DNA from: Stenotrophomonas sp. UBA2629
GTDB taxonomy: Bacteria > Pseudomonadota > Gammaproteobacteria > Xanthomonadales > Xanthomonadaceae
DNA length: 64,000 bases
Assembly (NCBI GenBank): GCA_002359895.1
Contig: DEOB01000010.1
Span: 256,378 to 320,377, forward strand
Direction of reading: 5' to 3'
The translations under genes were made by a program, and so were the position numbers. Below are positions 8,097 to 16,165 of the stretch, piece by piece (within the stretch, counting starts at the first letter, position 1; the number at the start of each line of letters is the position of its first letter). The notes under the pieces were generated by a model, which worked only from the letters and a program-made list of their open reading frames with translations, was not told the origin of the DNA and did no database searches.

Positions 8097-8510
8097 ATGA
8101 AAGGTTTGGCTCCGCTTATTCCATATTTTTTGGGTTTGATTGTTTTCTCTATACCGATTTTTGTGTTCAAGCCTACTTCGTTCATCGGGAAGACAATCCG
8201 GCTGTTTTCGGGGTTTGTTGTAGTTGCGGGGTTTGCACTTCTGGCCAATGCGGCCGATGGGGATGCCAAGCGGCCGAGTACCTTGGGTCTGTTTGTGGCC
8301 ATTCCGTATTTCTTCTGCTGGATCGGCCAGGTCTTTGCCAGAAGAGGGTGGCCAATCGTTGAGATGATTCTTTCCGTGGTCGCATGCAAGGTGGCTTACG
8401 CTTATACGAATAGTTTGATGGCGTCGGTGCTTGCCGCACTTGTGGCAACCGTTATCGTCGCCGCGTATACGGTGAACAAGGCCCCGATCAGGTCTTTTGT
8501 CGAAGATTGA
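8097..8510 (+). CDS. Small integral membrane protein of unknown function
   Basis: The 137 aa product starts at ATG 8097 behind AGGGGGATGT. It has about four membrane segments: residues 3-22 (LAPLIPYFLGLIVFSIPIFV), 31-50, 62-78 and 85-125. It ends in a short charged tail (KAPIRSFVED). I recognise no family or motif. It is AT-rich like the genes before it and is bounded downstream by a REP pair, so it looks like part of the acquired stretch. Confidence 0.65.
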   Translation: MKGLAPLIPYFLGLIVFSIPIFVFKPTSFIGKTIRLFSGFVVVAGFALLANAADGDAKRPSTLGLFVAIPYFFCWIGQVFARRGWPIVEMILSVVACKVAYAYTNSLMASVLAALVATVIVAAYTVNKAPIRSFVED

Positions 8511-8538
8511 GCATCAGGAAGAAAACAAGGGTCAGTGA

Positions 8539-8725
8539 CGTAGCCCGGGTAAGCGCAGCGCACCCGGGAACGCGGGGCAAAACAAATCGGGCTAGCGCTC
8601 GGCGTTTGTTTCGCGCTGTTGCTATTTCCTCTCGATGCCAAGGAAACGTGTGTCCCCATTGTGGGGATCCGATGCAATGCCGAGCATCGTGCGGCCCCGG
8701 GTGCGCTGCGCTTACCCGGGCTACG
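8539..8725. repeat. Inverted pair of GTAG-headed REP elements
   Basis: A 30-base arm at 8539-8568 is the exact reverse complement of 8696-8725. Each arm is itself palindromic (CCCGGGT...ACCCGGG) and carries GTAG at its outer end, the hallmark of GTAG-type REPs such as SMAG of Stenotrophomonas maltophilia. The intervening 127 bases hold no gene. Flanking GTCAGTGA and TGACTGGC extend the symmetry imperfectly. GTAG REPs are substrates of RAYT proteins, and a RAYT gene lies 40 bases away. Confidence 0.85.
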
Positions 8726-8765
8726 GGGTGACTGGCAGACAGGGGTCCGAAAACAGGGGTAAGAG

Positions 8766-9469
8766 TTAGGCTTCCAAGGCGCTGACTTTCTGCTGTTTGG
8801 GCCGGCCGCCTTTGCTGGGCGCCAGTCTCCGGCCGACCTGGGCTTCGATGGCGGCTTTGAAGCGGTCGTTTCCCATGGGATGTTGGTGGTGCAGGTGGCT
8901 GCTGAAACGGGTGGCGTCTTCTTCGCAGGCGTGTTGAGCCCACTCGCGGTATATCTGCAGTAGGTCTGCTTCCGTACCTACCAATTGGCGGTAACAGGCG
9001 TGCGGGTGGATCAGCGGATCGGGTAAGCCGAGTGCGTTGTGACGATAGCTTGACCACGGGTAATCGACGGCCTGCGTAACCATTCCGGCGCGCGCAGGAT
9101 TGAGTTCGATGTAGCGGTAGCAACGCAGCAAGTGCTCGTCGTTGGCGACCAGGTGCGATTTATAGCGGCCCTCCCATAGCGTGCCGGTACGCGCATAGGC
9201 GTCGTTGATGTAGCGCACGTAGCGCCGCCCGAGTGATTGCATCAGGCGGCAATTGCACCGGTCTGGTCGGGCGTTATCAGCAGGTGCACGTGATTGGTCA
9301 TCAGCACATAGGCGTGCACGTGGCAGTCATGCGCGAGCGCGAGTTCGCGCAGATCCTGCAGGTAACGCGTGCGGTCGATGTCGCGGAAGAAGCAGGGCTG
9401 GCGGTCGTTGCCGTGCTGGATGACGTGCTGCGCGATGCCGGGTAGATCAACCCTGGGTTGCCGTGCCAT
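8766..9469 (-). pseudogene. REP-associated tyrosine transposase (RAYT), frameshifted
   Basis: RAYTs are Y1-type HUH nucleases that process REP single strands. The first part (start ATG 9469) has the typical beginning MARQPRVDLPGIAQHVIQHGND and the metal motif TNHVHLL. It stops at TGA 9244-9242 after TGAIAA. The second part begins at ATG 9242 (MQSLGRRYVRYIND) and holds RYIELNPARAGMV with the catalytic tyrosine, ending at 8766. In intact relatives this junction reads A-M-M-Q-S-L-G, so loss of a single A from GCCGCC(A)TGATG explains the break. The overlap TGATG could still couple translation of the two halves, but an intact single-chain enzyme is not encoded. Confidence 0.85.
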
Positions 9470-9552
9470 GTCCGCCTCGCCGGTGGTGTGCGAGCGAGGC
9501 TATGGCCTATGTGGTGGCAGGGCGATCCGTGGAATGTGCGGGCTGATGTAGG

Positions 9553-9575
9553 AACCCGAGTCTGACCCCGGTTTG
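9553..9575 (-). repeat. Dispersed repeat GGGGTCAGACTC, copy beyond the RAYT start
   Basis: This is the reverse complement of the repeat at 7942 with a few changes. It lies 83 bases upstream of the RAYT start codon and would be the other end of that unit. Confidence 0.55.
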
Positions 9576-9770
9576 TTTCCTTGATCGTAAGAGTCGCGAA
9601 TGGCCGATATATGACAGCACGGCAGGGCGGTGTGTTTAGGTACGATACGCGCCGGGCGTTGGTGTCCTCTGCCGCCTGCCTCATTCCCTGCTGTAACTCT
9701 CTGATCCAGTTCGGCCGCCGGTCATACCGGCCGTGCCTGTATCCGCATTACTCCCAACCTAGAACGCCCG

Positions 9771-10988
9771 ATGATTGCCACCCTTCTCGTAGGCATGCTG
9801 TGTGTCTACCTGCTCAGCTTCACGGTGATGTTCCTGCTCATCAGCAAGCGCCTGCACGGCGAGAAGATGGGCATGGATGCATTTGCCGTGGGCAACCTCA
9901 CGTTGGGCATGGCGTATGTGCTGCAGCTGCTGGAAGGGCCCATGGGGTTGAGTTGGATGAGTGTGCTCAATCATTCGCTCACGCTGTGCTCGTTGCTGGC
10001 GTACTGCGTGGGTGGGGCGCGCTTCTTTGGTCGCGATACGCCACTGCTTAAACCGCTGATCGGCATCGGCGTGGGCTACGGCATCGTGCAGGTTCTGGTG
10101 GACCTGGCGTGGGGGCCGGTGGTGCGCTATTCCATGCTCGCGGCGACGTGCGCGGTGTGCTTTGTCTGCATGGTGGCGGTGCTGCTGTATGGCGTGCGCA
10201 CGTTCGCGCGTGATCTGCGCGGTGAAGTGCTGTTGTTTGCGGTGCTGATCGGCGGCATCTGCGTGTTGAATGTCATCAAGTTCGCCAAGTTGGTGGGCGG
10301 CGGGCTGGCGGCATTGAGCATGGATGGCCAGTTCCAGATGGTCTTCTACGTCTACATGTGCTCGTTGGCGACCATTCTTCCGCCGTCCATTGTCTGGCTG
10401 GTACTGCGCCGCCTGACCGATGCACTGCGCGGCATGGCGGCGCGCGATCCGCTTACGCAGCTGCTCAATCGCCGTGGCTTGACCGAAGCGCTGGGCGATT
10501 GCTTCCGGCGCCCGGAAATCAAAGCGCGGCTTCTGTTGATCGACGTCGACCACTTCAAGCAGATCAACGACAACTACGGTCACCATGCCGGCGACGCGGT
10601 GCTGTGCGGCATTGCCGATGCGTTACGCGGCGCCGTGCGCAAGGATGACCTGGTCTGTCGGCTGGGCGGCGAGGAGTTTGCGGCCATCTGCATGCGGGCC
10701 GATGACGCCACTGCGCGACGTGTGGCGGAACGCGTGCGCAGCACGATCGAGCAGAAGATCATGCTGCAGGGGCCGCGTTATCAGAGCCTGCGCTGCACGG
10801 TGACGATAGGTATCTCCGAGGGGTTTGGCGATGAAGCGTCGCTGGAACGCGCCATGCAGGACGCCGATGCAGCGCTGTATCGCGGCAAGAAGGCAGGACG
10901 AAACCGGGTGGAGTGGGCAATGCCTGCATTGGACGGCATCCCCGGGAGCCGCCGGCTGGAGGCAGAGTCGGAAGTTGCGCTGTCCTGA
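9771..10988 (+). CDS. Membrane-bound diguanylate cyclase (GGDEF)
   Basis: The 405 aa protein has six or seven N-terminal membrane helices (residues 1 to about 215) and a C-terminal GGDEF domain. The active site is GGEEF at residues 299-303, preceded by DVDHFKQINDNYGHHAGD with the expected metal and substrate residues. An RxxD motif (RKDD, 290-293) lies five residues before GGEEF, so product inhibition at the I-site is expected. It should make cyclic di-GMP from two GTP. No EAL domain is present. The sensory role of the membrane part is unknown. A dispersed repeat begins five bases after its stop codon. Confidence 0.95.
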   Translation: MIATLLVGMLCVYLLSFTVMFLLISKRLHGEKMGMDAFAVGNLTLGMAYVLQLLEGPMGLSWMSVLNHSLTLCSLLAYCVGGARFFGRDTPLLKPLIGIGVGYGIVQVLVDLAWGPVVRYSMLAATCAVCFVCMVAVLLYGVRTFARDLRGEVLLFAVLIGGICVLNVIKFAKLVGGGLAALSMDGQFQMVFYVYMCSLATILPPSIVWLVLRRLTDALRGMAARDPLTQLLNRRGLTEALGDCFRRPEIKARLLLIDVDHFKQINDNYGHHAGDAVLCGIADALRGAVRKDDLVCRLGGEEFAAICMRADDATARRVAERVRSTIEQKIMLQGPRYQSLRCTVTIGISEGFGDEASLERAMQDADAALYRGKKAGRNRVEWAMPALDGIPGSRRLEAESEVALS

Positions 10989-10992
10989 TCAA

Positions 10993-11015
10993 AACCCGAC
11001 TCTGACCCCGGTTTA
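10993..11015 (-). repeat. Dispersed repeat GGGGTCAGAGTC, copy overlapping the PnuT-like stop codon
   Basis: The sequence reads AACCCGACTCTGACCCCGG on the plus strand, almost identical to 9553-9571. Its outer edge supplies the TAA stop codon (11015-11013) of the minus-strand permease gene, so the repeat abuts or invades the 3' end of that gene. Confidence 0.55.
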
Positions 11016-11573
11016 TTCCCCGGCCTTTTTCCACGCCCGCAGTCCCATCACTGCCAGGCCGACAAACACCAGATACAGCGCGGCGGTGAGGTTGAGCGAT
11101 TTGACCAGGTACATGCCCACGTAAACCACGTTGACGCCTATCCACAGCCACCATGCGGCGGTGTGGCGGCGGGCCTGCCACCACTGTGCGACCAGGCTCA
11201 GCGCGGCAAGCATGGCGTCCAGCCACGGCAATGCCGCGTCGGTATGCGTGTGCATGATCGTGCCGAGGGCAAGGCCGAAGGCCAGACCCAAGCCCAGATC
11301 GCGAGCGCCGTGTGCAGGCGCCAGCGGCACGATGATGATGCGGCCATCGTGCTGCGCCTGCCGGTGCCAGTTGATCCAGCCGTACAGCAGAAACACGCCA
11401 AACGCGACCTGCAGCAGCGTGTCCGAATACAGCTTGGCTTCGGCAAATACCAACGCATACAGCGCGACGGAGATAAGCCCAACCGGCCAGGCGATCATCC
11501 GCCGCTGCGTCATCAGCCACACGCCCAGTGTGCTGAAGGCAACGGCGGCCCATTCCAGAAGTGTGGCGTTCAT
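11013..11573 (-). CDS. pnuT: PnuC-family permease, probably the thiamine transporter PnuT
   Basis: The 186 aa integral membrane protein has about seven helices and the PnuC-family pattern: MTQRRMIAWPVGLISVALY near the N-terminus, LLQVAFGVFLLYGWINW in the middle and WWLWIGVNVVYVGMY near the end. PnuC relatives transport nicotinamide riboside, while those in TPP-riboswitch operons (PnuT) carry thiamine. Its ATG overlaps the TGA of the TonB receptor gene (ATGA), so the two are translationally coupled under the upstream TPP riboswitch. This context, not the sequence alone, supports thiamine as substrate. Confidence 0.85.
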   Translation of the reverse strand: MNATLLEWAAVAFSTLGVWLMTQRRMIAWPVGLISVALYALVFAEAKLYSDTLLQVAFGVFLLYGWINWHRQAQHDGRIIIVPLAPAHGARDLGLGLAFGLALGTIMHTHTDAALPWLDAMLAALSLVAQWWQARRHTAAWWLWIGVNVVYVGMYLVKSLNLTAALYLVFVGLAVMGLRAWKKAGE

Positions 11574-13753
11574 AGCGCCACGGTAACCGACAAGCGCGCC
11601 TGACGCGGTGCGCCGGGGAACAGGTAGTAATCACCGGAGCTGCTGCCGGTATCGCGCCAGTAGAAGCGGTTGAACACGTTGTCCACTGACAGATTCCAGC
11701 TCACCGCATGGTCGCGCAGTTGGTGTTTGAAGCGCACGCCGGCATCGGCGACGTTGTAGCGGGGCGCACGTACGCGGCCATCGACGGTGGCGACGTTGGA
11801 CGAGGCGTAGCGCCAGCCACCGGTGACGCCCAGGCCCGGTGCGAACGGCAGTTGGTAGTCGGCATGCAGGCTGACGCGCGTGGTCGGCACGTTGACCAGC
11901 GGGTGGCCTTCATACGCTGGCGTGCCGGTGTCGCGTGCACGTGCCTGCAGCACGGTGGCACTGGCGGTGAGCTGCAGGTTGTCGGTGACGCGGCCACGCG
12001 CACTCAGTTCCAAACCGGTATGCGTCTGCTTGCCTTCTTCAACGAAGGTGTAGCCGGCGTCGCTGGCGTCGGGCTTGGCGTACTGGAACGGCTGCGTGGT
12101 GCGGAATACGGCCGCGCTCAAAACCAGTGCATCCGATGCGCTGTACTTGGCGCCCACTTCAAGCTGACGCGAGCGCACCGGCGTGAGATACGCGCCGTCA
12201 TTGGAGGTCCAGAACGGCGCTTCCTGGCCCAGCGAAATGCCCTGCGCGTAGCTGGCGTAAACGTTGACCTGCTCAGTCGCATTCCACATCAACGCGGTCT
12301 GCGGCAGGAAGCGCGACAGCCGGCTGGTGCGCTCGGGATTGTTGCGCTTGTCGCGGGCGCGCTCGTCCAGCCGCACGAAGCGGCCGCCGGCCAGCCACTG
12401 CCAGTTGTCGGCAAGCTGCATGCGGTCCATCACGAACAGCGCTTTCTGGCGGCTGTCCAAACGGCGCACCGACGCGCCGGGCATCAGCGGCGAGGGCTGA
12501 AACTGCGGCACGTGTGCATCGTGGATGTTGGCGGTGCCAACGTACTCGTTGACGTTGCGGCGCTTGTCCACCGCGCGCTCGAAATAGTCCGCGCCCATCG
12601 TGAGCTGGTGGCCCACCGTGCCGGTGTTGAAGCTGCCGCGCAATTCAGCGCGCAGCTGCTGATTGCGGCGCGTGTCGTCCGGGCTGCGGTAGTCGTAGAT
12701 GTCGTAGTCGCCGTTGGGGGCGAAATAGTTACCCGGCACGCTGCCATCTGCGCATTCGGCGGCGTAATAGCAGCCATAAGCAAACGCCACGTTGTCATCA
12801 ATCACGGTGCGGCTGTAGCTGCCGGACACGCGCGACTGCCACGTCGGACTGAAGTCGTAGGTATGCAGTGCGGTGATGTTGGTGCTGTCGATGCCAACCG
12901 GCTGCTGCCATGCCTGGTAACCGAGCATTTTTTTGCGGTCTACGTTGCGTGGCAGGGCGGTCGCGCCCAGCAATTGATAGCCCGATGCGGAACGCTGCGC
13001 GCTGGTCTGGTAATTGGCATCCACTTCCAGCTTGCCGCGCTCGCCAATCAACCAATCTGTTGCCAGCGAGTAGAAGTTGCGGCGGCCATCGGCATGGTCG
13101 ATATACGACGCGCTGTCGTCCCAAGCGGCGTTGAAGCGCACGCCGATGCGCGGCGTGAGCCAGTGGCCTACATCCACGGCGGCGTAGCGTGTGCCTTCCG
13201 AACTGGTGGCCAGCGTGACGTTGCGGACTTCGGCCGGGCGCTTGCCCACATAGTTGATGATGCCGCCCGGCGCCATCACACCCGCCGCCAAACCAGCCTC
13301 GCCCTTGAGGATTTCCACCTGCTGCACGTTCTCCAGCGCCAAGCGCTGCTCACCGGCAATGCTTAGGCCATTGAAGCGATAACCGGTGGCGGTATCCAGT
13401 GCAAAGCCGCGGATTGCGATGTTCTGGTAATAGCCTTCCGGCGCGTAACTGTCGCCGAGGGACGCATCGTTCCTGACGAGTTCGGACAGCGTGCGGACAT
13501 GGCGGCTGTCCAGCAGCGTGCGGTCCAGCAAAGCGATCGACGCGGGGGTGTCTTTCCAATCACCGGGGCCGAAGCTGTTGGCCTGCGTGTCCGTTGCACC
13601 GGCCTGTTTGGCCTGCACGCGCACGGCAGCCAGCTCGGTGGTGGAGCTGCGGCGGGCATCGTCATCCAGCCCATTGGCGTACAGCGGGAGGGCTGCGCTC
13701 AGCGCAGCGGTCAACAGCGAGATTTGGTAGCAGCGGTTCATTCGGTTCGTCAT
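11570..13753 (-). CDS. TonB-dependent outer-membrane receptor, probably for thiamine or a derivative
   Basis: The roughly 727 aa product has a signal peptide (YQISLLTAALSAALPLYA), a plug domain with IAIRGFALD and VEILKGEAGLAAGVMAPGGIINY, and a C-terminal barrel ending in LSVTVAL. It should take up a scarce substrate across the outer membrane using TonB energy. A TPP riboswitch about 70 bases upstream and the coupled PnuT-like permease point to thiamine, its phosphates or a precursor rather than iron. I prefer the ATG at 13753; ATGs at 13792 and 13741 are alternatives. Confidence 0.9.
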   Translation of the reverse strand: MTNRMNRCYQISLLTAALSAALPLYANGLDDDARRSSTTELAAVRVQAKQAGATDTQANSFGPGDWKDTPASIALLDRTLLDSRHVRTLSELVRNDASLGDSYAPEGYYQNIAIRGFALDTATGYRFNGLSIAGEQRLALENVQQVEILKGEAGLAAGVMAPGGIINYVGKRPAEVRNVTLATSSEGTRYAAVDVGHWLTPRIGVRFNAAWDDSASYIDHADGRRNFYSLATDWLIGERGKLEVDANYQTSAQRSASGYQLLGATALPRNVDRKKMLGYQAWQQPVGIDSTNITALHTYDFSPTWQSRVSGSYSRTVIDDNVAFAYGCYYAAECADGSVPGNYFAPNGDYDIYDYRSPDDTRRNQQLRAELRGSFNTGTVGHQLTMGADYFERAVDKRRNVNEYVGTANIHDAHVPQFQPSPLMPGASVRRLDSRQKALFVMDRMQLADNWQWLAGGRFVRLDERARDKRNNPERTSRLSRFLPQTALMWNATEQVNVYASYAQGISLGQEAPFWTSNDGAYLTPVRSRQLEVGAKYSASDALVLSAAVFRTTQPFQYAKPDASDAGYTFVEEGKQTHTGLELSARGRVTDNLQLTASATVLQARARDTGTPAYEGHPLVNVPTTRVSLHADYQLPFAPGLGVTGGWRYASSNVATVDGRVRAPRYNVADAGVRFKHQLRDHAVSWNLSVDNVFNRFYWRDTGSSSGDYYLFPGAPRQARLSVTVAL

Positions 13754-13821
13754 CAGCCGGAGGGGAGACGAAGCGAAGGCGCGCACGCGCAAACGCCATG
13801 AAGGCGGTGTGCCTGCTGCTC

Positions 13822-13908
13822 AAAGCTCCCTACGCCGGTGCAAACCGGATCAGGTTCCAAGGGACTCTCTCAGCCTGCAACAACCAGGCACCCCCGCTTC
13901 AGGGGCGT
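13822..13908 (-). promoter_or_regulatory. TPP riboswitch (THI element)
   Basis: Read on the minus strand, the conserved parts appear in order: GGGGTGCC, then GGCTGAGAGAGTCCC, then GAACCTGATCCGG, then CCGGCGTAGGGAGC. These are the pyrimidine-sensing helix (CTGAGA) and pyrophosphate-sensing helix (ACCTGAT, CGTAGGGA) of the thiamine-pyrophosphate aptamer. It sits in the leader of the TonB receptor-permease operon and should repress it when TPP is plentiful. Confidence 0.95.
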
Positions 13909-13947
13909 ATTTGACCACAACTGGCGCGGATAAGCCCGCGTCCGCGT

Positions 13948-15084
13948 TCAGGCTGCGCTGTGCAGTGCGGCCAGCAGGGCTTGGCCATCGGCGCTGCGGA
14001 ACCACTGCGCGTGGCCCAACAGGAAGGTGTGGTAAGCCACGTCGGCATCGGCGGTGGAGCCGGTTGCACCATTGAAATATTCCACTTCGGACAGTGCAAA
14101 GTCGAAGTGGACCAATGGCAGCAGGTCGGCCAACAAATGCACCTGCGCTGCGGAAAATGGCCGCACGTCGCGGTAGCCCGCCAGCAACGCAAGTGCGGTA
14201 TCCACGTATACGGCCTGCGCCCCGCGTTCCAACTCAAGCCACGCCACTGCGTTGCGTTCAATGGCGGTCGCCAGGTCAAACACCGCGCTGGTGGGCGATG
14301 CCAAACCAAAATCGAGCACGGTCGCGACAACCGTGGCGTCACCCTGGCGGCGCCAGAGCAGGTTGGACACATGCCAATCGTTATGCGCCCACAACTGCGG
14401 CTCGTTCTTCAATCGCTGGGCCAAACCTACATGCCACGGCAGCAAGGTTTGTTGCAGGTCACTCTTCCACGGCTTATGTGAAAGGTAATCGGCCAGTGCA
14501 GGGCGTTCGATGAGGTCGCCTTCCAACATCGCGATGGGGTTGGCGGTGCGGAGCAGGTCATCGCGCGTCACCAGCATGTGCGTGCTGCGTTGGGGCGCGG
14601 TGTAGCTCTCTGATGCCTGATGCAGCATGGCGAGCATGCGGCCCGCCTCCCGCGCTTGGTCCAACTCGGTGAGTGGCGTCCATGACGGCGCATCGCGGTA
14701 AAGGTCCTCTCCCTCGGCGGCCGCATGCAGTTCATAGGTCCAGCCGTCATGCTCAAGCGCGGTATCACCGTGACGATCCTGCAGCACGTTCACCACCGGC
14801 ACGCCGGCTTCGGCAAGGTGCGCGATGAAACGATGCTCCTCACTCAACGTTGCAGCACTGCGAACGCTATGGTGATGACGCTTAATGAAAAAACTCTCCG
14901 CCGCACCTTCAACAATGGCCGCCGCCGACATCGGCCGCGGGCTATGCCACAACGCAGCCCCCACACCGTCAAGCTGCGGATACTGCTCGCGCAGCCAAGC
15001 AATCTCGCGCTCGCTGATGGCAGGCCAATCGGCGGCAACCGAATCGTTGTTGAGGCCTTGGACGCGGTGGGGGGAGGTGGTCAT
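13948..15084 (-). CDS. APH-family phosphotransferase, candidate thiamine kinase
   Basis: The 378 aa protein has the aminoglycoside-phosphotransferase fold. FFIKRHHH may supply the ATP lysine, WAHNDWHVSNLLW is the catalytic loop (H-x-D-x4-N), and VLDFGLAS carries the metal aspartate. Relatives phosphorylate small alcohols such as choline, homoserine, fructosamine or thiamine. It is directly upstream of the TPP riboswitch and on the same strand, so a role in trapping imported thiamine is plausible but unproven. The start is uncertain: ATG 15084 fits the family beginning (MTTSPHRVQG), and ATG 15132 is in frame. Neither has a clear Shine-Dalgarno sequence. Confidence 0.8.
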   Translation of the reverse strand: MTTSPHRVQGLNNDSVAADWPAISEREIAWLREQYPQLDGVGAALWHSPRPMSAAAIVEGAAESFFIKRHHHSVRSAATLSEEHRFIAHLAEAGVPVVNVLQDRHGDTALEHDGWTYELHAAAEGEDLYRDAPSWTPLTELDQAREAGRMLAMLHQASESYTAPQRSTHMLVTRDDLLRTANPIAMLEGDLIERPALADYLSHKPWKSDLQQTLLPWHVGLAQRLKNEPQLWAHNDWHVSNLLWRRQGDATVVATVLDFGLASPTSAVFDLATAIERNAVAWLELERGAQAVYVDTALALLAGYRDVRPFSAAQVHLLADLLPLVHFDFALSEVEYFNGATGSTADADVAYHTFLLGHAQWFRSADGQALLAALHSAA

Positions 15085-15160
15085 GGGGGGCGGATAGTGC
15101 GGAGTGGAAGCCGGAAGCAGGGTAGCGTGCATTGCTAGGGCTAGCGATGGTCTTGCGACG

Positions 15161-16045
15161 TTAGCTCTTGAATCTGTTTTCCCGGTGCCACCGAAGATAG
15201 GTGGGATGCGGGCGCTGCTCTGGATTTGCGGGAGTAGTCAACTTCCTCTGCGGCAGGATGAGCCGATCCATTTCGTCTGGCACACCGGCGGGCGAAAGCA
15301 GCACATTGTGTTGATCATCAAAGCTGATCAAGCCGCGATCAAATAGCCAGTGCACGGTTCCGGTCAGGGCGATGCCATTACGCACTGTGTCCGGGCCGTC
15401 CGCTTCTACTGGACGAATATGAGCCGCCTGCACCTCAGGGCGACCGCCGCCGTTGATAAGGCGTAGACCTGTGACGGCGCAGGTGTTGGCATACGCTCCG
15501 CGAACGTGTCGGCGGAAGGCATGATCGCGGAACTTGCGCGAGATCAGCTGCTGAATAATGGGGCGTGGGCCATACTCTGCTAGCTCTTCGTTGACGGCTG
15601 CCGTTGATTCCCACGGCTCAGGTGTGCGGGTGAAGCCTGCCTTGAGAATCGCATCGAACTCGTTCGAGGGGATGACTCGAATGGATCTGCCAAAGGCACC
15701 TTTGTTCGTGCTTCCGTCTTCCTTGCGTAGTTGCGATTCGTAGTAGTGGTCGTCTTCTTTGAACGGAACGGCACGGTCGAATTCTAGAAACTGATCCAGA
15801 TAGGCGTAGTAGTGACCATCGCGAAGCTCATCGCGCTCGATCCTCAGAAGGCGCGCGGCTGCAAAGTAAGCCTGTCTGCCGCCATTGCTGCTACTGCCGG
15901 CGTCACGGCGGGGCTCGTAATACAGGACTAGCTCGCCAATGGCTTGCTCGGCCTGTGCGAGGTATGTCTTTGGGAAGTGATATTGGCACTCAATCTGGTC
16001 GTCGTAACTTGAGCTTTCGGAAGCAGTAAAGATCGCGTTGGCCAT
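15161..16045 (-). CDS. HNH endonuclease with an N-terminal domain of unknown type
   Basis: The 294 aa protein has a C-terminal HNH nuclease of the HNH_2 type: CAVTGLRLINGG, then EVQAAHIRPVEADGPD with the central His, then NGIALTGTVHWLFDRGLISF with the Asn and His. The N-terminal half has YYEPRRDAG, GGRQAYFAAARLLRIERD and GHYYAYLDQFLEFDRAVPF, a beta-rich pattern that recalls PUA-like modified-base readers. A reader plus HNH architecture would fit a modification-dependent restriction enzyme. No methyltransferase is adjacent. Composition is less GC-rich than the core genes, suggesting transfer. Confidence 0.85.
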   Translation of the reverse strand: MANAIFTASESSSYDDQIECQYHFPKTYLAQAEQAIGELVLYYEPRRDAGSSSNGGRQAYFAAARLLRIERDELRDGHYYAYLDQFLEFDRAVPFKEDDHYYESQLRKEDGSTNKGAFGRSIRVIPSNEFDAILKAGFTRTPEPWESTAAVNEELAEYGPRPIIQQLISRKFRDHAFRRHVRGAYANTCAVTGLRLINGGGRPEVQAAHIRPVEADGPDTVRNGIALTGTVHWLFDRGLISFDDQHNVLLSPAGVPDEMDRLILPQRKLTTPANPEQRPHPTYLRWHRENRFKS

Positions 16046-16165
16046 TCAGACATTCCACAATTTTGATGGAGGATATCAGGCAAGCCAGCGATTTTTCGCC
16101 ATCTCACGCCGTGGGACAAAGCCAGGCCAGGCTTACCGGCCATTGGTAGGCAGGTACTAGCAACG

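Larger units (their letters stand above)
8753..9575. mobile_element. Probable RAYT unit bounded by inverted repeats
   Basis: The transposase reading frame (8766-9469) sits between a degenerate repeat at 8753-8774 (ACAGGGGTAAGAGTTAGG) and an inverted copy at 9553-9575 (AACCCGAGTCTGACCCCGG). The two share about two thirds of positions when aligned as inverted repeats, and solo copies occur at 7942 and 10993. The repeats may mark the ends of the inserted unit. No target duplication is evident. Confidence 0.5.

Noticed and set aside
9240..9244. Programmed ribosomal frameshifting in the RAYT
   Set aside because: There is no A-rich or slippery heptamer before the TGA. A simple one-base loss matches intact relatives better.
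11708..13366. A 552-codon plus-strand frame opposite the TonB receptor
   Set aside because: It is a shadow; the receptor has plug, barrel, signal peptide and riboswitch on the minus strand.
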